Shown here piece after piece: positions 12,161 to 24,399 of a DNA stretch of 64,000 bases. Under the pieces are notes generated by a model. The model saw nothing but the letters and a program-made list of their open reading frames with translations, did not search any database and had not been told where the DNA came from. Location: positions 8,625,501 through 8,689,500 of the forward strand of contig NC_056425.1 of NCBI RefSeq assembly GCF_905147365.1, given 5' to 3'. Positions within the stretch are counted from its first letter, which is position 1, and each line of letters opens with the position of its first letter. The stretch is from Aricia agestis (taxonomy: Eukaryota; Arthropoda; Insecta; Lepidoptera; Lycaenidae). The position numbers and the translations under genes are program-made.

Positions 12161-13265
12161 GTGCTGCAGTGCACACGCTGAACACGAACAGAGGTGAGAT
12201 AATACCACAGTATTCTTTTTGGAACAAAGTTCCTTATCGCGCGTTGCGAAAGGGGGCTAGACGGAACGACACTTTTTGACCGACACTTATTTCAAATACC
12301 TGCGAAGTAGGGGGCAGAGGGCGTTGATGTGGCGATGACGTCAACTGGTGAGAAATTAAAACTTTGTTCCATCCGGGTGTCCCTTGACACCTCTCAAGTT
12401 TTTTATTATTATTTTGAAATAAGGGGACAAACGAGCAAATCACCTGATGGAAGGCAACTATTGTCAACTGTTCAACTTAGATAACTTTTTCTTTTACAGA
12501 TGGTATACAGCTGTGTGCAGATAACATCAATATAAAACTGCATGTATTTCTACTAGTTTTATTTTAATGCTACATTATAGGTTGCATCTTGAAACGACTT
12601 ACACTCATCAACTGTGCTTCGAGTCTATAAAACAATAATATTGACCATAATATGAATCTGGAAGATTAGAAAAAATTGTGAGCGCTAAAAATTTTGTCAC
12701 TTGAGGCGAAATGTAATCCAATGACTGCTATGTGATTTTCAACTCTGCTGCATAAACCCAAAGTGTTTTGAATGCTCTGGTCTTCCAGATTAAAGATCAT
12801 ATTTATAGTTCCAGTCTAAACAACTGAGATTTGTAACGTAATAAAAGGCAAATGCACAATAGACGCGGCGCAAATATTATTTGGCACGTTACAGTCAATT
12901 TATTTATTTGATATTAAAAAAATTATGAACAACGATACTACATAACCGTGTTAAAAGTCATAGAAGTTATTTATCCCTTGATTTTCAGGGGTCAAAGATA
13001 ACTGGACCTTACACATTTGGACTAAAGCCAAGCATCTACACATGTAGAAATTCTGCCAATTTTACCTATCACTTCTCTGTCTTCTACACGCTGCTTATTA
13101 TTTTCGCTGTGAATGAAAGATAAGTAGAGATAGGTCATGGCTTACGAATAATAAAAACTTAAAAAGAAGAGTAACTGTCAAAAAATTTGTCCACGAGTCT
13201 ACAAAATGTGACCCGAATACTTTATGCATGTATTCGGTACACAATTTTGTGTAAATAAAGAAGTA
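12161..13265 (+). other. Probable Rab2 3' UTR
   Basis: Follows the stop codon without a clear new gene. It contains a short LINE-tail fragment at about 12405-12470 ('acaaacgagcaaatcacctg' on this strand). AATAAA at 13254-13259 is the best poly(A) signal seen. UTR extent is inferred. Confidence 0.4.
13254..13259 (+). terminator. Candidate poly(A) signal for Rab2
   Basis: AATAAA hexamer about 1.1 kb after the Rab2 stop. No other gene on this strand follows for over 20 kb. Assignment to Rab2 is inference. Confidence 0.35.
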
Positions 13266-13436
13266 ACAATTATTAATGTCAACGGCTTTATTTCGTAAAG
13301 AGTGTTAGTGTGTCGTTGCTATTGCCATATTTTAGTGTGCGAAAAGGAACCAAATTCAAAACGGTTGAAGTATAGGAGTTACGTTTCCTTAGTTTTTATT
13401 ATTCGTAGGTCATGGCCGATTATATCTACGTGTAAC

Positions 13437-13833
13437 AGCCAGTCCACACGGCGCGTTGCGTCGTTGAGGCATTTCTAAATCTGTACTGAATTAACAGATT
13501 TCAATTGCGTGAGATGTCTTGCAAATCTGTCAAATCTATACAAATTTAGAAATGCATATATCTACGACGTAACGCTGACGCAACCATAAAGTTAATATAC
13601 CTAGCGGAATAGAGCAACAATCTCGAGCTGTCAAACGAAACCGAAATTGGTTTTCATCTGTTTGAAAAATATGTGTACGTATACACTTACACAAGCATGA
13701 TTGAACATGAATTCTATGAGATTAAATTGTCAACGTGCGGCACGTGCCGACTGGACGTCAAAAAAAAGAGTGCTGCTGTCATGTATCACACGTCACGATA
13801 CTTTATGGATGCAACGCGCCGTGTGGACTGGCT
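13437..13833. mobile_element. MITE with perfect 23-bp terminal inverted repeats, carrying a nested MITE
   Basis: AGCCAGTCCACACGGCGCGT at the left is mirrored exactly at the right end (13811-13833). Inside sits a separate hAT-type MITE (13585-13807). It has no coding capacity; the open stretch inside is chance. Confidence 0.75.
13585..13807. mobile_element. Nested hAT-type MITE (same family as 59201-63540)
   Basis: Starts CATAAAGTTAATATACCTAG and ends CTTTATG. Flanks GACGCAAC (13577-13584) and GATGCAAC (13808-13815) form an 8-bp target duplication with one mismatch. Its sequence matches the two halves of the MITE at 59201-63540, but it lacks part of the right end. Confidence 0.7.
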
Positions 13834-13891
13834 CTTAAGCGACCAGGCTATACAATATAATATATCAAAGAGAATGTAATCACTACGTATA

Positions 13892-14024
13892 CAGTCTGTC
13901 AAAAAAGTCATGAAATTAAAAAGTGGCAACATCATACTGTCATCCCTTTCAAATCAATCTAAGAAAAAAGGGATGACACTACGATGTTGCCACTTTTTAA
14001 TTTCATGACTTTTTTGACAGACTG
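13892..14024. mobile_element. Hairpin MITE, Tc1/mariner type
   Basis: CAGTCTGTCAAAAAAGTCAT is mirrored over almost the whole length, flanked by TA on both sides. It can fold into one long hairpin. A second copy is at 16428-16567 and a partial one near 34125-34205. Confidence 0.8.
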
Positions 14025-14421
14025 TACATATTATTGGCTTTGAGTGACGAATAATACTGTGCCGCGTTGTATTTCAAATATGCTACGACAGTTCAGTTGA
14101 TTGAGCTAAATGAGAACTGATTTGAAGGTGTGATAACGGCTAAGATTCGCCTACCTACGGTAAAGTTATAAAGTAATTTAATCTCATTATAATTAAAGGT
14201 ATGCTGTATAATGCCTGCAAGTAAGATAATTTAGATCTTAAAAATGTCTCCTCCTTTTTAAATCTTTGTTCTACCTAACATGCCAATAGAGAATCTTCGC
14301 AGTTTCTAAACCCACAGTAGAATCAAACTTTTCAAGAGTTTTCGATCCGCAAATACTTAACTACTTGGACTAAGTATATTTTCATAACTACGCATATTGA
14401 CTTAGATGTAACTTACCACAA

Positions 14422-14950
14422 TAAGGGGGATATTAGATTATCATATAACATATTGGATCCGAGATCATTGAGTCAATGATATTAGATAATGTAATATAGA
14501 CATATGATTCATTTCTTCCTTGATCATAGATTTTTGACATTTGCTGAGAGATTGGATCCAATACGGTCATAGAAATAGGTGTTGCCAGTTATTTAATATA
14601 AAAAAGAGTTTTTAATTTCTTGTTCGTTAATATGTTTCAAATAATGTAATGTAATTATTTTTCTAATTATATACTTGGATAATCTTGCTGAAATAACAAA
14701 AAACAAGCCATATTAAAAATGATGATGTCTTTTGACAAATCAAATTCTCTGAGATCTAGTAACCCTGACGTCAATACCTGTCAGCGTTAGCGCTCTCCAT
14801 TGGCTATTGAAACCACATAATATGACGTAAAATAAGATCAATGAAATATGATAATGTAATGTGCAGATATGATCAAATGATCATATATATTGGATCCTAT
14901 ATATGATCATAGAAATGATCCAATATATATGATAATGTAATACCCCCCTA
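14422..14950. mobile_element. MITE-like element with imperfect inverted ends
   Basis: Left end 'aagggggatattagattatc' faces right end 'gataatgtaataccccccta'. The interior repeats 'atattggatcc' and 'atgatcat' motifs in both orientations. It has no coding capacity. Confidence 0.6.
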
Positions 14951-15262
14951 AGTATTGAGTTTTGAGGAATAAAAGGGTATTTTTATACTACCCCCTTTTG
15001 ATATGAAAGATGGAGAGTGCAAATTGTTACGTAATGTCAAAATTATTTCTAATTTGCTTTTTTGTGCTTTTGCTTGTTCAAAGTTATATTATGAACTTCT
15101 AATATAAATATATGGAGTGTTTTATCGTTGTTTTAAAGTGCGTGTGGTCCTTTCATTAAATTAGTTTCAATAGACAAAGGTTACATATTTTTTTTTATAT
15201 GAATTTTAAGCAGAAACATAGTACTATGTAATATGTTTTCTTACAATTGTGACAAACAGTAG

Positions 15263-15404
15263 ACCTACTACGAAACTATTTTGAGACTCAATCAATCGAA
15301 CGAGAATGCCGCGTCCTGCTCTAACAACGTCATTTCACGTTTGTTAGAGCAGGACGCATTCTCGCCTGATTGTTTGAGTCTCAAAACAGTTTCATGGTAC
15401 AAGG
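15263..15404. mobile_element. Palindromic MITE
   Basis: 'ttttgagactcaatcaatcg' leads into 'gtcctgctctaacaacg'; both are mirrored by 'cgtttgttagagcaggac' and 'tgtttgagtctcaaaa'. The loop is only about 8 bases. Confidence 0.75.
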
Positions 15405-15806
15405 CCAGGTTTAAATTGTAATAAACAAGTTATTTTTAAGAGCAGCTAGAGCTCTATGTAATCACATTTTAATAGTGAGATGTATATTTTTTTTAATATA
15501 AGTTTTATTGAAACAATTGACTTAAATTTTACTTTTATTGTGAATACAAAGGATACAATATGTTTTACAGTTATGCTTGCAAGGTAATTGATTCAATGGG
15601 TAATATAAGTTTAGCACATTAATAATGTAGTCAAAATATTTTATAAGACAATGTCATATGCGAACATTTGTAAGGCATAACTTGAAAAGTAAATGTTAAA
15701 AAAATATATACAGTGTTTTCTTTTACACTCTTTCTACATCTTTGTTATTCGATTATTAGTTAATTTAAAAGTACAAATAATATCAGATATCAAATTCTAA
15801 AACTTT

Positions 15807-15955
15807 AAGGGCCTGTTTCACCACTTTCTGATAAAGTTCCGAATAGGCTATTCACAACTTTTTTGACATATTCTACATACTTGATCTGTCAAGTTAATTG
15901 GTGGATAGCCTATTTGTCACTTAGTCTTATCAGGAAGTGGTGAAACAGGCCCTAA
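15807..15955. mobile_element. MITE with TIR GGGCCTGTTTCACCACTT
   Basis: Left GGGCCTGTTTCACCACTTTC and right AGTGGTGAAACAGGCCC are mirror ends, with TTAA/CTAA-like flanks. The core is short and non-coding. Confidence 0.75.
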
Positions 15956-16427
15956 CCCACCTAATATTATAAATATTTACACTACAAATATTATAATAAT
16001 AATCAAGGTCTGTTGCCTTTGTGTGTCAAGTGTCTTACCCAATCTGCTAGAAAATATAAGCACAGCATACACAGCATGCATTGTAAATTTATTTGTTGTC
16101 TATTAAGTAGGTGAAGTGTTTATTGTCTTGTTTCATAAATTACTTTTTTTCTTGAAGTTCTAACAAAAATAGCAACTTTTTACAATTGGAATTGCATCAA
16201 AATGTCAAAATAGGCAAAGAGTGACTTACATGGTGTTAGAACTGCAATGACGGTTTAGGATTTTTTGAAGAATATTATTCTTCTTCATTACTTAGTAAAA
16301 ATCCCTCATTATAAAATATCAGCAACATTCTGACTTTACAAAATATATAAAGACATTCTCAGCCCAGCTGTTTTATGTTCATTTTGATTACATGTTAACA
16401 TTTCATAAACTTTAAAATCTTAGATAA

Positions 16428-16567
16428 AGTCTGTTAAAAAAAGTGAAGAAATTAAAAAGTGGCAACATTGTAGTGTCATCCCTTTCAAATCAATCTAAGA
16501 AAAATGCTAAAAGGGATGACACTACGATGTTGCCACATTTTAATTTCTTCACTTTTTTGACAGACTA
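16428..16567. mobile_element. Hairpin MITE, second copy of the 13892-14024 family
   Basis: Same arms ('aaaaagtggcaacat', 'gtcatccctttcaaatcaat') and the mirrored ends AGTCTGTTAAAAAAAGTG / CACTTTTTTGACAGACT. It lies just past the 3' end of the CENP-L-like gene. Confidence 0.8.
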
Positions 16568-16619
16568 TAATTTATTTCTACAAATACCAAAGTCCATTTT
16601 AAAATAACTTAAAAATATT

Positions 16620-19067
16620 TCACTCTGTCTCTTGGGTTTCACGTAAAAGGTATGGGAGTGAAATTTCATTTAAAACTGTAAATACTGAATTAACAATTTC
16701 CGGTGTCTTCATTTTAACTACTCCTGTGTTTTTAACTTCTGACTTTGATAGAATCACATCACAAAGATCAAACATTGATATGTTGAGAGTTGTTGTCACA
16801 TATAATTGGTTTTGGAGAATTTGATAAGCGAGGTGAATAAGCTCTGCATATGTGCTGTTCTCCTCTTGTATGCTGAAAGAGACAACCAAAAGATAAATTA
16901 ATGTATAAAAATTTAAAAGGGAAAAGGATAAAACACTACTTGACCAATTCTTAGGATATATTTTATCCTCTATTTAGGGGACCCATTGCTTGAGAGTTGA
17001 GACCACAGTAGTAGAAAACAGTTAAACAACTGTTTGCAGTTTCTACTACTGCCAGTAATTTTTGTAAGCTATATATACCAAAAACTAAATTATATAGAAA
17101 CATATTTATGGGCTATACAGGGTGCAATTAAACTTTTTTTTAGGGCTTAGGTATCATCAGGAGAGTCCATTTAACCAAAAAAATAAGGTGGTAATTTTTG
17201 GCGGCGGTGGGTTGAGCGGGGGTGACGCGAGGGGTAGCGCCAGGAAGGTGGGAGCCACGCGCCGGTGACGCGTAGTGTCCATTAATTGTTTTTTAGGATA
17301 ACTGAAACTAACATTTTAGTACTGAGTTATTATAGAAGAAAAAATAATATGTGTATTTTTATTTTTAAAAAGAAACAATATATCGAAATTTGGCCAGAAG
17401 GTTTAATTGCACCCTGTATTTACATAAGCAGTCAATCAATTTTCAAATGTCTTTGTTGATAGTTTTGAGTTTTAATTGAGGTTGTATAGATTATTCTAAT
17501 CATAATGAAAATAAATGGGTAGTACCTGTTCCATATTGCATGTACATCACCTACTTCAAATGTTACCGTTATCTTGTCATTAAAATTTGCTTGAGGAGTT
17601 TTGTAGTTGAACACAAACGGATCAGTACTCCGTGAAGTGGCACTTTCAACAAAATTGAAGGCAAATTGTAGTAACTGAAACTGATACAATTTCATGGTTA
17701 AAAAAATAGTAAAGGAATTAACATTCTGTTGCAAAATATTTGTTCTGTGAAAAGTTACCTCTGTAAAACTGTATTGCTTAATATTGCAGTCAAACATGTT
17801 CTGCAGACGTTTCTTGACTTCGTTGCCAACTTTTACTTCTCCATGCTCCAACATGTATGGTAAGTGCACAGCATTATTCACAAATACATTTTGACCCCAT
17901 GAAATTAGAATAGCTGTATATACCACTTTTTCTTTGTCACTCCCTTGAGAAGTAGACACTGTAATCTTAAAAAAATATAGAACAAAATATTGTAATTTTA
18001 TTTGAGTAAGCAGGTTCAGATCATGGATTCAGCCAATTCAACAAGAGATGTAAGAACTAATGCAATAGAAGAAATATTTGCATTGGAATGAGCTGGAAAC
18101 TATTGCACTGATTTTCATATTATTAGGCACAGATAAACACACGGCTACCCAAACTGTGCGTCACAGGGTCCCAGACTGTCACACTGTCCCAGGGGCGTCG
18201 CATGTCAACACAACCAAATTGAGTGAGTGCATTATGTCAATCATACATCCCGGGAATCCCGGGCAGTCTACGTCCCCGGTTTCAGGAGCTATGCTCAGAA
18301 AAGCAAGCACAGCCTTCATATTAGCCAGCCTTGCTGGCTTTAATATCTTTCATAAATATCTCTTTTAATTTGTATGCTTATGTTTTGATTGGGTCATTAT
18401 TTCGTAATAAAATTATAAATATCCAAATAGTGTTTATATGATAACCTATGTAGGCTGGTTCTAAAATTAGAAAGTATTTTTGGGGGCTGGATTGAGGGGC
18501 GTCGTAAAGAAATGGCAAAGTCCCAAGGGTGTCACAGTACAAATAAGTTTGGGAAGCCCTGGATTAACAGTATAATTAAATTATATATTATATAAAATAT
18601 AATTTATAAAATTAAAAGTAAGTTAACAGTTTACAATAAGAAAGGACGTAGGCTTCATCAAGGCCAAATAAATGATTTTTCCTGAAATTACAAGTCTTCT
18701 GTAAATTTTGGGAGCTACAACTAGTGTTTCTTAAACATACCATTAAGCTGTTAGGGTCATTTTCAGCGTATCTGAGGTGTTCAGCATTTTCTATGACAAC
18801 ATTATACTTTGTAGTCGAAGCTGAGATGCAATTAATGGCTAGAATTTGTCGAATCGTCGAAGCATATTGTTTGAGCTGTAACTCACTGTACTGCAAATTA
18901 TACATTGGAGATACTCTGCATATGCGCCAGTAAGATTCATTGTATATGGCTGTAATAAAATATTATCTAAGTTAAAAAACAACATCATAAGAGCTAAATA
19001 TTATGCAAATTATCAAAATATTTTGTTTACCTGCAAGGGGATCATTGATCACTTGATTTCTCGTCAT
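16620..19067 (-). CDS. CENPL: CENP-L-like kinetochore protein
   Basis: Exons in transcript order: 19067-19031, 18949-18741, 17965-17759, 17680-17526, 16872-16620. All have GT-AG introns (a few with alternative nearby acceptors) and every phase matches, giving 286 residues. The N-terminal block 'WRICRVSPMYNLQYSELQLK', a middle 'LQNMFDCNIKQYSF' and a C-terminal 'VGDVHAIWNSIQEENSTY' then 'LYVTTTLNISMFDL' line up, from my knowledge of the family, with the order of conserved blocks in vertebrate CENP-L. Known role: with CENP-N it forms part of the constitutive centromere-associated network on CENP-A chromatin. Lepidoptera with holocentric chromosomes retain CENP-L/N but lack CENP-A, which makes this gene of interest. 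The exon 3 to 4 intron is very short (78 bp) and has no stop in frame, so retention would give a longer protein. Human CENP-L is longer (about 344 residues). Confidence 0.72.
17116..17418. mobile_element. MITE with TIR CAGGGTGCAATTAAAC in a CENP-L-like intron
   Basis: TACAGGGTGCAATTAAAC at the left is mirrored by GTTTAATTGCACCCTGTA at the right. Terminal TA suggests a Tc1/mariner-type duplication. The core has a GC-rich patch followed by 'tagtgtccat'. Confidence 0.75.
18135..18565. mobile_element. hAT-type non-autonomous element (degraded)
   Basis: Ends 'cggctacccaaactgtg' and 'aagtttgggaagccctgg' resemble the hAT-type 'aggggttcccaaactgtg' ends at 42687-42942. It sits in the intron between exons 2 and 3 of the CENP-L-like gene. 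The open frame inside is not a gene. Confidence 0.5.
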
Positions 19068-19290
19068 TTTTACGGGATAACCTAAATCTATTATAGTTTT
19101 ATTTTGTAATATATTATATTAAATACGCACAGTTTTCATTAAAATAATGAAATAACTAGGTACTATAATTGTGTTAAAATTTTAAAATAGCACCGACCGT
19201 TTGAACTTCGAGAATGTATCGCACAGATTACTAGATGTATCGGTCTTCTTCTTCTTTTGGCGTAAGCAAAGAGAATGTCATATACTACGT

Positions 19291-19467
19291 AATGGCGGCT
19301 CTCGACATAGGCGAACGCGTTGGCCAACGCGTCTGCAGACGCGTTGGCCCAATGTGTAGAACGGGCGTTCGCGCGTTGGCCGTAGGTATTTAGACGTTGG
19401 CCAACGCGTGAACGCCCGTTCTACACATTGGTTGGCCAACGCGTTCGCCTATGTCGAGAGCCGCCAT
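19291..19467. mobile_element. Palindromic GC-rich MITE, copy 1
   Basis: ATGGCGGCTCTCGACATAGG is mirrored at the right. Arms contain 'gcgttggccaacgcg' and 'aacgggcgttcgcgcgtt'. Copy 2 at 44382-44580 is nearly the same; copy 1 lacks part of the right arm. It lies about 220 bp upstream of the CENP-L-like start codon. Confidence 0.8.
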
Positions 19468-20744
19468 ATCAAGATGTCGGACTTAGAAGAAAAAAAATTA
19501 ACATTTTTTTTTAAATTGAAACTAAAGTTAAAATTTTTAAGTGCAAAACCTTCCACTCTAAACATACCAACAATTAAAAAAAAAAAGAAATGAGCTCAAA
19601 TAAATGTTTTATTTCAATAAAAATTATTTTACATAGCTAAATAAACACAAAACAATAGAACAGATTTAATCCACAAGGTTTAGGCAACAAATCCGTCCGC
19701 TGTTTACACTCCGATTCCGATCCAGTGGACGCGCATCTTTATACATACACACATAAGTATTATTACTTTGTTTTGTTACACCCTGTAGGTACATACGACA
19801 GCTGAAATCTATCGCGTAGGCTCAGGCCAGCTGTATACCACCTCACTTGATCAGAGGATTTTCCCTTAGTGGCCGCACCTCTCATAATCCCTTCCTTCTC
19901 CTCCTCCTTAAATCTCCTTAACAACCATTGCCTGCAGACTAAAATGTTGCAAACTTGTACAGGGACCTAAAAATCTGAAATTAATGAAAAGTTTTTCATT
20001 TACTACATTTCCATACATAAATTATTATAGTTAATGACCTTAACGTGCAATTAATTACTACAATAAATCAATAGACGGCTGATTCTCCAAACCGCAATAT
20101 TTAGTTGTCCGGACGTATAAACTACCCGCAGAGTTACATATGTAGACCTTTGTATTTTTTTATAGTAATTTAAGGTGTGCTCTAATTGGGCCACTTAGGT
20201 TCTGTAGAAAAACTTAATTGTAAATATAATTAAAATTAATTAAAAGGTCGAAAAATTGATTCCCTGGACGTGTCCTGTCCCCAGAATTCACTATAAATTC
20301 CCAAAAAAATCCCACAAATACGATGAAATTCTAATTTCAAAGTAAATAAATCGTAAGAGTATAAACAAAATATTTATAAAATAATTGTATATAAACGTAT
20401 ATATCGTTATATAAATAGAAAAAGACATTTTAAGATTTGTCCTGGCTCACATAGTGATTACCTATACGCTTCACTTGGAGGCTCGTACCTCCCCAGTTAT
20501 AAGAAGCACGTGGTTGCGGTTGCGCAGGGCGGGAGGTTCGGTAGCCCTCTAAACATCATGGAAGGAGGTCACACAATTCGTAGCTCCGTTTCCGAGTTAC
20601 AAAGGAAAATATCTGATTCCCTCAACCTTGGTTCCTTACACAATTGATTCTCTATTCGCTAATTATAATGTCATTTCCAAAGTTAAGTTTGCTTAGACAC
20701 GATGTAAACGACGATAATGAGTATGGTTTTTAGTTAGACTACAC
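19468..20744. other. Intergenic, no gene recognised
   Basis: AT-rich. A GC-richer patch at 20440-20640 resembles no family I know. 'ttgattccctgg' near 20258 has an inverted match near 22807, and other 'gattccct' motifs occur between, so the Tc1-like element may sit inside a larger unrecognised element. Confidence 0.35.
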
Positions 20745-22289
20745 ACACACTGGCAAAATTAGCGGAACATAGGTAAAAAGGGCCAAAACTTGAACTCAAG
20801 TGGGTCGGGCTTTCTGAAAGGCTTTTTTATAGCTTCTAAGCTCATTCAAGAAATAAAATATTGAACAAAACTGGCAAGTTGACAGGTTTTTATAGCAATT
20901 ATGCCCTAATAAGTGTTTTTCGATTATTGACGTTGTAAGTGTTCCTGATAAGAATGGCGTTTTAGCGGGGTGCAAGGTATGCTCAGCTCATTTGATTGTT
21001 TGGTTTTTGGAAGAACACATTGCTTAGATACAAAATTAGTGATTTCCCAGCATCTGCGACAGCTAGAGCTGTAACCACGATAGAGAAAGGTCACACCTAC
21101 CGTTCGGTCAGTCAGGCCTTAGGTGTGTCGGCTTCCGTGGTTCATCGTAACTTTCAACGCTTCAGAGAGACTGGATCTTACGTTCGGAGACGAGAACAAG
21201 GCAGATATCGGGTGACAATGGTTCAGGATGACCATTTTGTAAGGAAACAAAACTTAAGAAATCGACCTCAAACTGCTATGCAGACACGAAACCTGTCGGA
21301 ACAGGTCCAAGATGAACGTGTAAGTGATTGTACAGTAAGAAGAAGACTCAAAGAAGTTAAATTAAACTCAAAAGTGCCAGCAAGGGCACCAAAACTTGAG
21401 ACAGGACACCGAAGAGCCAGGCTAAGATTTGCGCGTGAACATCAAAATTAGACAAGTGAGTGAAATCTTGTGCTGTACAGTGATGGGAGCAAATTCTGTG
21501 TACATTGTATTGACAGGCGATAAAGAATGTGGATAAATCATAAGGAAAGCTACAGGCCATCAAACTTACCGGAAACAGTGGCCTATGATTCAGGCTTCGT
21601 AATGGTTTGGAGTTGCATATGATTTGGAGCCCGCATGGAGCTGATGATTATAGATGATGGTACTTTGACAGTACAGGGCTTTAGCACCGACATCCTGGAA
21701 CTGCATGGTGTGCCTTTTACACAGTTTTAGGTAGTAATTTCAATTTTATGTGCGTCCATAGAGTAAGAAAATCGGGCATTATTACCTAAACGATGCTGGC
21801 GTAGCCCAGGTGGAGAGGCCAGCGTGGTCTAGGGATGTAGATCCGATTGAAGACGTGTGGCATATCAATGGGTGAACGGTACGAGTTAAAACTCCAGCTC
21901 CAAAATGTGTCCAGGAGCTCGAGTTGGCGCTACTGGAGGAGTAGGAGAATATCCCACAGGAAATGATTGACAATTAAAATGCAAGCATGGAATGGCGTAT
22001 CCAGGCCCTCTTGAGATCCATAGAAGGCATTAAACGCTTTTAACATGGCATTTCTTTAATAAAAATGGAGAATTTATCTTAAAAACTTACTACTGAAATT
22101 TCAAAGATTTTCTTAAGTTTTTGATTTTTGCTATTTTTTTTTTATTTTTCACGTTTTTATGCCACAAATTTATATAAAATTTATTGTTTAATAATCAATT
22201 AGTAAATAAATAAATAAATATATAAAAATCAGTGAACAATTAAAAAAAAAATGAAAATTTTGTTATGTTCCTCTAATTTTGCCGGTGTG
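20745..22289 (+). mobile_element. Tc1-like DNA transposon, decayed
   Basis: Ends CACACTGGCAAAATTAGCGG and the mirrored 'cctctaattttgccggtgtg' form terminal inverted repeats. The first open part (20996-21451) encodes paired helix-turn-helix features: 'TTIEKGHTYRSVSQALGVSA' then 'SDCTVRRRLKEV'. The catalytic half survives only in shifted frames, for example 'WSRDVDPIEDVW' near 21820-21860 with stops around it. It has no function as a transposase. Confidence 0.85.
20996..21451 (+). pseudogene. Tc1-like transposase, N-terminal remnant
   Basis: About 140 residues of the DNA-binding region, with two HTH units separated by a linker resembling the GRPR-type motif (here 'RREQGRYR'). It ends at a stop after 'RFAREHQN', where the DDE domain should begin. 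Downstream sequence keeps pieces of the DDE domain in other frames. Confidence 0.75.
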
Positions 22290-23856
22290 TTTATTTATTG
22301 TTTAACCTAGGTGCACAGTTTTTGTACACCTCAGAAAAAACTAACTTTTTATTGATTCCCTCTACATACATTTTGATGATTCCCTGGGTATTTTTACATT
22401 TATTTATCTAATTAGTACATATGTTTATTTTTATTAAAATAAATTACATTATCTTCATATACTGATACAAATGAATGACACCAATAAGTAAAATATTAAA
22501 AAAAAAAAATCTTAAAGTCAAAATATTTCAAATAAATTTATTTTCCATTCATTGTATTTGGTTTTAACGACCAAGTTTAGTTTGTAGACAATTTTATACA
22601 TGTTTATATTTAAATTGAACATGTTTATTTAGCTGAAAAAACTTTTATCTATTAGCTTTGTTGATTCCCTAGGTTAGAAAAATTTAAATCAAAATATCTT
22701 CTAAAATTGTGAAGTGAAAAAGGGGCCAAATAGATAATTATTTTTATAATTCACTTAAAAATAATATGCGATTATTGATTTTAAAAATATGCAGAAATAA
22801 AAATGTACCAGGGAATCAACTAAATAATCCAAATCCGGAGAAATGCCCAGACACATTTCAACATTTTTGAAATTAACTGCATACATATTGATACATTATA
22901 ATATTTTCCATGAAATAATAATCTCTTTTTCATATTATTTTAGTAATATGAAAAAGATAGTATATATAGTATATATAGTATAATATATAATATAAAAAAT
23001 AAAAAGATAGTATAGATAGTATATATAGTAGAAGTAAATTATTATACAAATATGCAAATAATCACTATGACATACTTTGTATTAGAACACGGTATGACAT
23101 AGTTATGTTTTGCTTCAATTTATCAATTTACGGTTATATTTACATTTTACAATGGCTTACCTTTTGTTTTTCAATAATTAATCCACTAATTTACAATTTT
23201 TGAAAGAGTTGCTACAAAATAATTGTCACTAACTGAAAATCGAACTTTGAGTTTTAAACTTCTTCTTCGTCTTTTTTATCAACCAATCACAGTCGATCTT
23301 GCTTAAAAATTGCACAGATTATCCAACTTAATTTTGTTGCTACGTTTAAATTTGGAACCCAATTTTTTTTTGTTCGGAAGTTTCACCCACCTGCGGCATA
23401 AGCCTCCCCATTTATGGAGTTGCCAGCGTCAGAGTTATACTAGTAATCTGCGGTCAGAGTACTCTATGAGGCATTTTCATGAAGGTTTATTCCTATATCC
23501 TATATCCTTAATCTATGGGCATTTTCCTATTTTTTAAATTTGATTGTCAAACAGTTTCCATTTTAGTAACTAGATGGCGTATGGGTAGACAACTATCGGT
23601 AATACCAGCGAATACCATCAACAATTGGTATAAAACTGAGCAAAATAATGTAAAATTTGATACATTTCAATTTGAAAAAGACACAATAATATTCCAATGA
23701 ATAGGATAATAAAGTTATTATAACGATGTTTTAGCTAAAACTCACGGAAGAAATAGCCCTATTTACCGATATTCATACCAAATGTCACAGGAATTATAAA
23801 TTTTGGTTTTGACAACATTTTACCTGCACTTTTGCACGATAACGGATATTTAATGG
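22290..23856. other. AT-rich intergenic stretch with low-complexity tract
   Basis: No gene. 'gattccct' motifs recur at about 22351, 22377, 22661 and, inverted, 22807. A tandem 'tagtatata' tract spans 22955-23035. Confidence 0.4.
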
Positions 23857-24334
23857 TGTTAGCGGATGTCAATGGACAAGCTACATGATATTATATTTAT
23901 TTAAATCAATCAGTATATTATGTTAGTCACTATATATAATTTTAATAAGTGATTATTATATTTTAAATATTAATAAGTAAGGTACTTGATTTTGACAATT
24001 GGTTAGTTATAAATGGGCGGGAGGATTATTTACTTCCGTTATAACTTCCTCTTCTCATATTATCTAAAATAATATGAGAAGTACATTAATTAATATTTAG
24101 AATTATGTACTTAACTTATTCTTAGCCATTCTTAATTTTAATGTATTTCTTTATGATTTTGCTATATTTGAATTGTCAACGGAAGTTCGTTTCTTTTGTG
24201 TAAAATGGTATAAAAGCCAGCCATATTGCATTGATTGATTCATTCTGTAATTAACTTCGAGACATGTAAGGTGAAACTCTGCTCGAATAAATATCGCTCA
24301 ATGTATAATTCAAGACTTTTATTATTCTCTAACA
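23857..24334 (+). repeat. 5' LTR of the Ty3/gypsy element
   Basis: 478 bp, TG...CA ends. TATA box TATAAAAG at 24209-24216 and poly(A) signal AATAAA at 24286-24291 give a normal U3-R-U5 layout. The sequence right after it ('tctcagaagtgggat') should hold the primer-binding site, but I cannot match a tRNA. Confidence 0.9.
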
Positions 24335-24399
24335 TCTCAGAAGTGGGATTATTTCAAAAATGTCCGGTCCTTATGCTGCGGGACTTGGCAACCGGAGAA

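Noticed and set aside
11968..12279. Alternative frame over the last Rab2 exon
   Set aside because: An open frame produced by GC-rich DNA; the Rab2 frame with its Cys-Cys stop is in phase with the upstream exons.
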